Shown in pieces: positions 1 through 5,561 of a stretch of 6,659 nt of DNA; position 1 is the first letter of the stretch; each line of letters opens with the position of its first letter. The stretch covers positions 1 through 6,659 of the forward strand of contig RHAS01000043.1 in assembly GCA_010028615.1 (NCBI GenBank), in the 5' to 3' direction. The notes beneath the pieces were generated by a model, which saw nothing but the letters and a program-made list of their open reading frames with translations, was not told where the DNA came from and ran no database searches. This DNA comes from Actinomycetota bacterium (lineage in GTDB: Bacteria > Actinomycetota > Actinomycetes > Actinomycetales > Microbacteriaceae). The translations under genes and the position numbers were made by a program.

Positions 1-405
1 ACTGAAGTAATTCGCAGTTCGGATGTGGCAGCAGCGGTAAGTCAAATTGCGCAGAATCCAGAAGTGCGAAAATACATGCTCAAGCTAACCAGAGCTCTAG
101 TGGAACAAAGCACATTTTCCGGTGTAATTGTTGAAGGGCGAGACATAACCACGGTTATTTTTCCAGAAGCAAAAACCAGGGTATTACTAACTGCTTCCGA
201 AGAAGTTAGACTTGCAAGGAGAGCAGCGGAGTTACCGCCAGGCTCATTAACGAGCAAACAGGTTTCTGAACGAGATAAAAAAGACGCAGAAATTGTAGAT
301 TTCATGGCACCAGCCAATGGAGTTAGCTTGCTAGATTCAACCAATCTAACTTTCGACCAAACTGTGTCAGCTCTGGTCGAGCTAGTGCGAAAAGAACAGG
401 ATTAG
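1..405 (+). CDS. cmk: Cytidylate kinase, C-terminal part (5' end cut by window edge)
   Basis: The reading frame is open from base 1 and encodes the last 134 residues of cytidylate kinase, which phosphorylates CMP/dCMP with ATP in the cytoplasm for nucleotide recycling. About 90 N-terminal residues, including the P-loop, lie outside the window. Visible family signatures are the IRS segment followed by a VSQIA-type stretch, the EGRDI motif (visible residues 45-49), the LTAS strand (63-66) followed by the lid arginines, an ERDKKD segment (90-95) and the LDST strand near the end (111-114). A GTG at base 25 is internal, because clear CMK homology (IRSSDV) lies upstream of it. The stop is 4 bases before der, so the two are almost surely co-transcribed, as is common in actinobacteria. 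An oddity: the arginine expected three residues after the Asp of RD-x2-D is Ile98, followed by a slightly longer segment before the Pro. Identification is firm. Confidence 0.95.
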   Translation, partial: TEVIRSSDVAAAVSQIAQNPEVRKYMLKLTRALVEQSTFSGVIVEGRDITTVIFPEAKTRVLLTASEEVRLARRAAELPPGSLTSKQVSERDKKDAEIVDFMAPANGVSLLDSTNLTFDQTVSALVELVRKEQD

Positions 406-409
406 TCAG

Positions 410-1918
410 ATGAATGACCAAGAATTTGCCTTTCCCGAGGACAGTCCTGAGTTCGTTAAACGTTTAGAGTCAATAACCAGCGAAGAGGAACTGGCTAGGG
501 CAAATGCGCTTAGAGCTGGACTTGCCGATTATGAACTTGATGACGAAGACATCCAGATTCTCGAGGAACTGGGACAGGCAGACGGTAAGCCAGTTTTATT
601 ACCGGCGCTTCCAGTATTGGCTATTGTCGGAAGACCCAACGTTGGTAAATCCGCACTGGTAAATCGAATTCTTGGCCGCCGCGAAGCTGTAGTCGAAGAT
701 AAACCAGGGGTCACCAGAGATCGAGTTTCATATAAAGCAGAGTGGAATGGTAGAAAATTCACTCTTGTTGATACCGGTGGTTGGGAGCCAGATGCTAAGG
801 GAATCGACAAGTCCGTAGCATTGCAGGCTGAAATAGCCATCGAGTTAGCTGATGCTGTTTTATTTGTGGTGGACTCAACTGTTGGTGCAACTTCAACCGA
901 CGAGCGAGTTGTGAAGATGCTTCGTCAAACTAAAAAACCGGTGCTGTTAGTTGCCAACAAAGTTGATGACGAGAGACAAGAAGCGGAAGCCAGTTCACTA
1001 TGGTCTCTTGGTTTGGGGGAGCCTCATCCGGTGTCAGCTCTGCACGGTCGGGGTGTAGCAGATTTATTGGATGAAGCATTGAAAGTCTTGCCTGAAGTAT
1101 CTGCTGTAGCAAAGCAGGAGTTTGGTGGCCCGAGAAAAGTTGCCATTATCGGTAGACCAAATGTAGGTAAATCATCGCTATTGAATAAGGCGACAGGTAG
1201 CGAACGAGCGGTTGTTAATGAACTTGCCGGAACCACCAGAGACCCAGTTGATGAACAGGTTGAATTGGGTGGAAAAGTTTGGCGTTTTATCGATACCGCA
1301 GGAATTAGGCGGAGAGTGCATCTGAGCCAAGGTGCAGATTTTTATGCTTCACTTAGAACCGCAGCCGCATTAGAGCGAGCAGAGGTTGCCATAGTGGTAT
1401 TCGATGTCACGCAAAAGCTCAGTGAAGCGGATATCCGAATCGTTGATCTTGCTTTGGAGTCTGGACGAGCACTTGTTTTGGCATTCAATAAATGGGATGA
1501 GTTGGACGAGGATCGCAGAGAATATCTGGAACGTGAAATTGAGCAGGATCTAGCACATGTGGCTTGGGCACCTAGGGTTAACATCTCGGCTAAGACAGGA
1601 AGGCACCTAGAGAAACTAGTTCCAGCGCTGGAAGTGGCATTAGCTTCTTGGGATACCAGAATCGCTACTGGAAAACTAAATGCTTTCATTTCTGAGCTAA
1701 GCATGGAATTTCCTCATCCAGTTCGAGGAGGCAAACAGCCTAGGATTCTATTTGCCACTCAGGCAAGCTCGAGACCACCTAAATTTGTGCTATTCACCAC
1801 CGGTTTTCTTGATCCAGGCTATCGACGCTTTATAGTTCGTAAGTTGCGTGAAACCTACGGCTTTGAAGGAACACCTATAGAACTGGCTATGCGGGTAAGA
1901 GAAAAGCGCAAGCGTTAA
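410..1918 (+). CDS. der: Ribosome-assembly GTPase Der (EngA)
   Basis: Encodes a 502-residue tandem-GTPase protein that acts in late 50S ribosomal subunit assembly. Two G domains are plain. The first has the P-loop GRPNVGKS (74-81), DTGG (121-124), NKVD (183-186) and SAL (209-211). The second has GRPNVGKS (248-255), DTAG (295-298), NKWD (360-363) and SAK (393-395). A KH-like RNA-binding domain fills about residues 415-502 and ends in a basic tail. An acidic N-terminal extension of roughly 65 residues precedes the first G domain; such extensions are usual in actinobacterial Der. The ATG at 410 is preceded by AGGA at 398-401, inside the end of cmk, with 8 bases of spacing. The gene lies 4 bases after cmk and 12 bases before a tRNA, with no visible terminator. 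All key motifs are intact and no frameshift is seen. Confidence 0.98.
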   Translation: MNDQEFAFPEDSPEFVKRLESITSEEELARANALRAGLADYELDDEDIQILEELGQADGKPVLLPALPVLAIVGRPNVGKSALVNRILGRREAVVEDKPGVTRDRVSYKAEWNGRKFTLVDTGGWEPDAKGIDKSVALQAEIAIELADAVLFVVDSTVGATSTDERVVKMLRQTKKPVLLVANKVDDERQEAEASSLWSLGLGEPHPVSALHGRGVADLLDEALKVLPEVSAVAKQEFGGPRKVAIIGRPNVGKSSLLNKATGSERAVVNELAGTTRDPVDEQVELGGKVWRFIDTAGIRRRVHLSQGADFYASLRTAAALERAEVAIVVFDVTQKLSEADIRIVDLALESGRALVLAFNKWDELDEDRREYLEREIEQDLAHVAWAPRVNISAKTGRHLEKLVPALEVALASWDTRIATGKLNAFISELSMEFPHPVRGGKQPRILFATQASSRPPKFVLFTTGFLDPGYRRFIVRKLRETYGFEGTPIELAMRVREKRKR

Positions 1919-1930
1919 ACTTATCTGAAA

Positions 1931-2007
<77 letters not shown>

Positions 2008-2022
2008 AAAAGAAAGGTAACT

Positions 2023-2628
2023 ATGGCAGAGCAGAATATGCAGCTCAGCGACAGGGTTATAACCTGGCCCAACCTGCTCAGCGCTCTGCGACTAGTTCTA
2101 GTTCCGGTATTTCTCTGGTTGATTTTGATCGACCAGAATCTATGGGCTTTCGCCATTCTGGCGTTTTCCAGCTTTACCGATTGGTTGGATGGTTTTCTTG
2201 CTAGGAAACTAAACCAGACATCTAGATTGGGGCAGTTGTTAGACCCGGCTGCCGATCGGCTATTCATCCTTGCCAGTTTGATTGGGCTGGCCGCTACCAG
2301 CCAAGTACCCTGGTGGCTAGTTTTTGTAATAGTGGCTCGAGATGTTTTGCTATTTTTCACTCTGCCATTTTTAGCCCAGGTTGGTTATGGACCGCTACCG
2401 GTTAACTACACCGGTAAAGCTGGTACCTTTGCCCTACTTTATGCCTTTCCGCTGCTTCTTTTACCTGCGGTATTGCCTGAAGGATTTGCTGTCTGGATTT
2501 ACCCAATTGCCTGGGCGTTCGCTTTTTGGGGTATCTGGCTCTACTGGTGGACTTGCGGAGTCTATTTACTGCAGGTTCATAACATCAGGAAATCGGCTCG
2601 GCTAGATTCGGCTATTCTTAAACCCTGA
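2023..2628 (+). CDS. pgsA: CDP-alcohol phosphatidyltransferase (PgsA family; PGP synthase or actinobacterial cardiolipin synthase)
   Basis: A 201-residue integral membrane enzyme that transfers a phosphatidyl group from CDP-diacylglycerol to an alcohol, making anionic phospholipid. The family catalytic signature D-x2-D-G-x2-A-R-x8-G-x3-D-x3-D is complete (D53, D56, G57, A60, R61, G70, D74, D78). Hydrophobic segments fall near residues 18-36, 40-52, 80-92, 96-117, 134-151 and 155-183, fitting the usual six-helix fold. The N-terminal WPNLLSALR stretch also matches the family. ATG 2023 has AGAAAGG at 2011-2017 with 5 bases of spacing. The acceptor is not certain: glycerol-3-phosphate (PgsA) or phosphatidylglycerol (a eukaryotic-type cardiolipin synthase, as known in Streptomyces). 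The segment YGPLPVNYTGKAGTF and the tryptophan-rich last helix look to me more like the second PgsA-like protein of actinobacteria (Rv1822-like) than classical PgsA. The symbol is therefore family-level only. Confidence 0.85.
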   Translation: MAEQNMQLSDRVITWPNLLSALRLVLVPVFLWLILIDQNLWAFAILAFSSFTDWLDGFLARKLNQTSRLGQLLDPAADRLFILASLIGLAATSQVPWWLVFVIVARDVLLFFTLPFLAQVGYGPLPVNYTGKAGTFALLYAFPLLLLPAVLPEGFAVWIYPIAWAFAFWGIWLYWWTCGVYLLQVHNIRKSARLDSAILKP

Positions 2629-2633
2629 AGGAG
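2627..2633 (+). promoter_or_regulatory. Ribosome binding site for garA, overlapping the upstream stop codon
   Basis: GAAGGAG lies 5 bases before the GTG start at 2639, and its first two bases are the last two of the upstream TGA stop (2626-2628). It fixes the GTG as the start and suggests translational coupling between the phospholipid gene and the FHA gene. Confidence 0.8.
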
Positions 2634-2638
2634 TACTA

Positions 2639-3079
2639 GTGAACCAGCAACAAAACCCGAGTAACAGCAATGGGGACGATGTCGAATCAACCAGGAATTT
2701 TGCCGAAGACATTGTAGCTAGCGAGTCAGACCAGCTTTCTGAAGAGGATCAGGCTGCTGTAGCAGCGCTACCAGCTGGTAACGCCCTCTTGGTTGTTCGC
2801 CGAGGCCCGAATAAAGGTGCTCGTTTCCTTTTGGATGCAGATTTGATTACCGTCGGTAGACACCCAAACTCCGACGTTTTTCTCGATGATGTTACTGTTT
2901 CCAGACGCCATGCCGAAATTAGCAGGACCTCTGGAGAATTTAGTGTCAAAGACCTAGACTCACTCAATGGAACCTACTACCAAGGAGCTCGGGTGGAGAG
3001 CACTTTATTGACAAACGGTTCTGAACTTCAAATTGGTAAATATCACTTCACCTTTTATTCATCAGCGAGGAACGCCTAA
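2639..3079 (+). CDS. garA: FHA-domain regulator of the GarA/OdhI type
   Basis: A 146-residue soluble protein with a disordered acidic N-terminus (1-45) and one forkhead-associated domain (about 48-140). Phosphothreonine-binding residues are present: G73-R74-H75, S88-R89-R90-H91 and N110-G111-T112. The segments LPAGNALLVVRRGPNKG (44-60) and DDVTVSRRHAE (83-93) match GarA/OdhI closely. In Mycobacterium and Corynebacterium the unphosphorylated protein inhibits 2-oxoglutarate dehydrogenase (and, for GarA, adjusts glutamate enzymes). Phosphorylation by PknB/PknG-type kinases in an N-terminal ETTSVF motif makes the FHA domain bind its own tail and turns it off. Here the matching stretch is ESTRNF (16-21): the second Thr (T18) and Phe are kept, while the first Thr is Ser17. 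The GTG start is supported by GAAGGAG. The stop overlaps the next ATG by one base. Orthology is strong; use of the switch is inferred. Confidence 0.92.
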   Translation: MNQQQNPSNSNGDDVESTRNFAEDIVASESDQLSEEDQAAVAALPAGNALLVVRRGPNKGARFLLDADLITVGRHPNSDVFLDDVTVSRRHAEISRTSGEFSVKDLDSLNGTYYQGARVESTLLTNGSELQIGKYHFTFYSSARNA

Positions 3080-3762
3080 TGTCCGCCAACGAGGCTTCAA
3101 ACATCTTCCCGGTAAGAGCTGGAAAACTTCACACCATCGGTAGGGTAGTCGAATTACTTAAACCAGAATTCCCGGATCTTTCGCCATCCAAGGTTCGTTT
3201 TTTAGAAGAGCAGGGACTTTTTAGCGCATTTAGAACTGAGTCAGGCTATCGGAAGTATACAGATCAGCATGTTGAACGAGTAAAGCTGATTCTGGAATTG
3301 CAACGCGATAAATTTCTCCCACTGAGAGTTATCAAGACTTATCTCGATGATTTGGACAGTGGAAAACAGCCAACATTACCTACCGAAACTAGAAGACCGA
3401 GCGTAAATCGTAAGTTCACTAAGGTGGAACTAATTGCTGAATCTGGCATCAACGAGACTCTATTAGCCGAGGCCCAAGCGCATGGCCTAATTTCAAAAGA
3501 GAAATTTGAATATGGTGATATCGAGATCGCTCGCGCGCTAATGAATCTGCAGCGATTTGGCATCACCGCAAGACATCTGCGTGGAATCAAGTCGGCAGCG
3601 GATAGAGATCTAGGGCTAATCCAGGGTGTTGTGAACACGGTTAAGAAGCAAAGAGACCCAGCAGCTAAATCGCGTGCAGCAGCATATGCGGCAGAGATTG
3701 AATCGCAATTTGCCGTAATTCGCGCTGAACTTATTCGCGCAGTCATCGACAAGATTGACTAA
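3079..3762 (+). CDS. ftsR: MerR-family transcriptional regulator, FtsR type
   Basis: A 227-residue DNA-binding protein. A winged-helix MerR domain spans about residues 17-93, with LHTIGRVVELLKPEFPDLS, SKVRFLEEQGLF (37-48) and SGYRKYTDQHVERV (55-68). The 'LLKPEFPD' insert is characteristic of the Rv1828/FtsR group. The C-terminal half (about 112-227) carries a second helical region and ends in a likely dimerisation helix. There is no cysteine pair for metal sensing. In Corynebacterium glutamicum the orthologue lies directly downstream of odhI and controls ftsZ expression and cell division. The same adjacency (TAATG, stop and start sharing one base) supports the call. GAGGAA at 3067-3072 lies 6 bases before the ATG. 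The identification combines sequence style with synteny; the target genes in this organism are inferred. Confidence 0.88.
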   Translation: MSANEASNIFPVRAGKLHTIGRVVELLKPEFPDLSPSKVRFLEEQGLFSAFRTESGYRKYTDQHVERVKLILELQRDKFLPLRVIKTYLDDLDSGKQPTLPTETRRPSVNRKFTKVELIAESGINETLLAEAQAHGLISKEKFEYGDIEIARALMNLQRFGITARHLRGIKSAADRDLGLIQGVVNTVKKQRDPAAKSRAAAYAAEIESQFAVIRAELIRAVIDKID

Positions 3763-3801
3763 TACGACACGCCGAAGAAGAATATTAAACGGACTAAGTC
3801 A

Positions 3802-3812
3802 GCGGTAACCGC
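3802..3812. repeat. Perfect 11-base palindrome, candidate operator
   Basis: GCGGT and ACCGC flank a single central A. It lies 54 bases before the chosen GTG start of the second MerR regulator, where a repressor or autoregulator could bind. The arms are too close for a good RNA hairpin. A match of this quality in about 100 bases could be chance at roughly one in ten. Confidence 0.3.
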
Positions 3813-3850
3813 AAGAATTAAGACAAGGTTCAATCATTACTTGAATGTTG

Positions 3851-3859
3851 GAAGGGAGG
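3851..3859 (+). promoter_or_regulatory. Ribosome binding site deciding the GTG start of the second MerR gene
   Basis: GAAGGGAGG, a near-perfect Shine-Dalgarno sequence, ends 6 bases before GTG 3866. The in-frame ATG at 3845 lies upstream of this site and has no comparable ribosome binding sequence, so GTG is the better start. Confidence 0.8.
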
Positions 3860-3865
3860 CCAGAA

Positions 3866-4447
3866 GTGAGTATTCAAGAACCAACAACTGAAACTGGCCG
3901 CATCGACCTAACCAAGGCAAGTGATTTTGCTTATCTCCAGGATGATTTATTTGCAGAAGAACAACCTTGGCATGATCCAAATGTCGGCTACCGAGGAACT
4001 TTAGCTGCGGCGGCTGCTGGAATAACTTACCGACAACTTGATTACTGGGATAGAACTAACCTTGTAGAACCAAGCGTTCGTGGAGCTTCTGGTTCTGGTA
4101 CGCAAAGACTATATTCTTTCCGCGACATTCTAGTTTTGAAACTCGTTAAGCGCTTTCTAGATACCGGTGTATCGCTGCAGCAAATTCGAATTGCTATCGC
4201 TCAATTGCGCAAGGCTGGAATTAGCGATCTAGCCAAAATAACACTTATTTCTGATGGAGTGAAAGTTTATTTGTGCGCTTCAGAGAAGGAAATCATTGAC
4301 CTGATTGACCAGGGTCAAGGAGTATTTGGAATATCTGTCGGAAAAGTATTTGGCGAGGTAGAGGCAACTTTGACTACCTTGGACCCAAGCCACATTGAAG
4401 AAATGGACGAGTTGACCTTACGCAGGCTCAACAAGAAAGTTATCTAG
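3866..4447 (+). CDS. MerR-family transcriptional regulator, Rv1830 (ResR/McdR) type
   Basis: A 193-residue regulator from the GTG start. Residues 1-40 are polar and probably flexible. A MerR-type helix-turn-helix and wing follows: GYRGTLAAAAAGITYRQLDYW (41-61), NLVEPS (65-70), a Gly/Ser-rich wing turn with QRLYSFRDI (80-88), then a helix through GVSLQQIRIAIAQLRK (101-116). The C-terminal part (about 121-193) contains LISDGVKVYLC and GQGVFGISVGKVF, a short domain typical of the Rv1830 group, instead of a metal-binding loop. In Mycobacterium tuberculosis the orthologue influences cell growth and division, and mutations in it are linked to altered recovery after drug exposure. It is likely separately controlled from ftsR because of the 103-base gap. 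Its stop codon shares bases with the stop of the convergent parA-like gene. An ATG 21 bases upstream would add 7 residues but lacks a ribosome binding site. Confidence 0.9.
   Translation: MSIQEPTTETGRIDLTKASDFAYLQDDLFAEEQPWHDPNVGYRGTLAAAAAGITYRQLDYWDRTNLVEPSVRGASGSGTQRLYSFRDILVLKLVKRFLDTGVSLQQIRIAIAQLRKAGISDLAKITLISDGVKVYLCASEKEIIDLIDQGQGVFGISVGKVFGEVEATLTTLDPSHIEEMDELTLRRLNKKVI
4444..4447. other. CTAG palindrome serving as stop codon on both strands
   Basis: On the + strand TAG at 4445-4447 ends the second MerR gene. On the - strand the complement of 4444-4446 is also TAG and ends the parA-like gene. The two coding regions thus overlap tail to tail by 4 bases, leaving no room for an intergenic terminator. 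No hairpin with a T-run is obvious in the flanking coding sequence. Confidence 0.97.
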
Positions 4448-5490
4448 TCTTCATCGTTTGACTGATTTTTCAAACTCTTTATTTGCTTCTCAGTAAGTGT
4501 CTGTTTCAAGACTTCGTTGAACTTCTCTTCATACTCCGGTGAAATAACTTTTTGCTCGTGCAATTCAATTCTTTCAGCTTTAGCATCGATTTTTGCCGCA
4601 GCCCGTCTGCCATGTGCTTTCTCGTCCTTTACCGAAGCTTGACTGCGGTGAGCATATCGGTTTCTGGTTTTCCCGCTGCGACGCTCGCGAGCACGCTTCG
4701 GGTCCTCGGTCAGGAATGATTCCTCAAGTTTTGCTAGCAGCTGATCAAATTGGTTTGCTATCTTGGCTGCAGATTGACCTGGCCAGCTGTGAATTGCACG
4801 ACCCGCACCTTGAGATTGTGAAACTGCGGCTTTTTCTTCGAAAGCAACATCAATTAGCAAATCACCATAGATATCAGACAGTTCGTTCATTCGAAACTGG
4901 TGCTCGGCTAGTGAACGTCTTAGGCGGTTAACGACAACGCCGGCAAGACTTACCTGCCTGTTGACCTGTTTCCGAATTTCCTCCAAGGCTTTCACTCCCT
5001 GTTCTACTCCGAGCACCGAATTAAATGTTGGCTCGGTGACCAGTAGTACTCGGTCAGATGCTACCCACGCCATTCGGGTGAGGGCATTAATACTCGGCGG
5101 CGTATCAATTAGGACCAAATCGTAGTCGTTTTCAACTTTGGCTAATGCTTCTTCGAGGTGCCAAAGCTGCTTGAAACTAGGCTTGGCGATGTTTAGATTA
5201 GTCAAATGCGGTTGCGCAACTAAGACATCTAGTTTCCCAGTCTGTCCCTTGGCCCAACTTGCCGCTACAATTGCTTTCAACACAGTGTTGTGTCGGGGCT
5301 TTTTGAGTACTTCGGCCACTGAGTATTCCAAATCTCCAGCTGCACCTAAACCAGTACTGGTATTGCATTGCGGATCAAGGTCAACCACTAATGTCCGCAA
5401 TCCCTTAGCCATGGCGGCAGAAGCAAGACCAAGAGTCATCGTGGTCTTTCCGACTCCACCTTTTAAGGCGCTAAGGCTTAATACATGCAC
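4444..5490 (-). CDS. Orphan ParA/MinD-type ATPase with long charged C-terminal tail
   Basis: A 348-residue cytoplasmic P-loop ATPase of the ParA/Soj superfamily; members dimerise on ATP and often bind DNA or a surface to position cargo. The deviant Walker A KGGVGKTT (10-17) with signature Lys10, the A' motif VVDLDPQ (35-41; D37, D39) and the Walker B-like VLIDTPPS (126-133, D129) are intact, so it should hydrolyse ATP. The ATPase core ends near residue 257. A tail of about 90 residues follows, first basic (264-300, rich in Arg/Lys) and then charged and helical. Typical ParA proteins lack such a tail. No parB gene or parS-like array is seen nearby, so it is an orphan. The GTG start at 5490 is required to keep the Walker A motif. 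The nearest purine-rich site (GAAAGG, 5503-5508) is about 12 bases away, which is long. Cargo unknown; a chromosome-positioning or division role is inferred only from the family and neighbours. Confidence 0.88.
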   Translation of the reverse strand: MHVLSLSALKGGVGKTTMTLGLASAAMAKGLRTLVVDLDPQCNTSTGLGAAGDLEYSVAEVLKKPRHNTVLKAIVAASWAKGQTGKLDVLVAQPHLTNLNIAKPSFKQLWHLEEALAKVENDYDLVLIDTPPSINALTRMAWVASDRVLLVTEPTFNSVLGVEQGVKALEEIRKQVNRQVSLAGVVVNRLRRSLAEHQFRMNELSDIYGDLLIDVAFEEKAAVSQSQGAGRAIHSWPGQSAAKIANQFDQLLAKLEESFLTEDPKRARERRSGKTRNRYAHRSQASVKDEKAHGRRAAAKIDAKAERIELHEQKVISPEYEEKFNEVLKQTLTEKQIKSLKNQSNDED

Positions 5491-5520
5491 CTGTCTAGGC
5501 TACCTTTCGAAGTAGGTGCA
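5486..5520. promoter_or_regulatory. Inverted repeat over the parA-like start codon
   Basis: TGCACCT (5486-5492) and AGGTGCA (5514-5520) are perfect 7-base arms separated by 21 bases. Read on the - strand, the second arm of the transcript contains the GTG start and the loop contains the GAAAGG ribosome site. It could be an operator in the divergent region or, in RNA, a hairpin that hides the start codon. The element is directly visible; the function is inferred. Confidence 0.45.
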
Positions 5521-5561
5521 ACGCATCATTTGTTCGTTTCTAGGCACGAAAAGGAAACTAG

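Larger units (their letters stand above)
3763..3865 (+). promoter_or_regulatory. 103-base gap: possible promoter and operator of the second MerR gene
   Basis: This is the only sizeable gap in the + strand gene series. It holds a perfect 11-base palindrome GCGGT-A-ACCGC at 3802-3812. A TTGACT hexamer at 3755-3760, overlapping the upstream stop, is followed after 20 bases by AATATT (3781-3786). A long spacer would suit a MerR-type activated promoter, but the -10 match is poor. No hairpin followed by a T-run is present, so read-through from ftsR is possible. The ribosome binding site is listed separately. The regulatory reading is tentative. Confidence 0.3.

Noticed and set aside
25..405. Short independent gene starting at GTG 25
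   Set aside because: The frame is open from base 1 with clear cytidylate kinase residues before base 25, so it is an internal codon of a gene cut by the window edge.
3782..3845. Intrinsic terminator after the ftsR gene
   Set aside because: The only inverted repeat has a one-base centre and no T-run after it, so it would not make a stable terminator hairpin.
4444..5490. Plasmid or mobile-element partition locus
   Set aside because: The ParA-like gene has no parB, iterons, origin or transposase nearby, and base composition looks like its housekeeping neighbours.
5138..5515. Open frame of about 125 codons on the + strand opposite the ParA-like gene
   Set aside because: It is a shadow of the ParA-like coding sequence, which has all ATPase motifs in the other strand.
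5492..5521. Sigma70-like promoter on the - strand (TTGCAC, 18 bases, TAGACA) for the ParA-like gene
   Set aside because: The -10 match is poor and the implied transcription start would fall at or inside the start codon.
5494..5545. Direct repeat TCTAGGC at 5494-5500 and 5539-5545 in the parA-pyc divergent region
   Set aside because: A single 7-base direct repeat in about 70 bases is fairly likely by chance and no further copy was seen.
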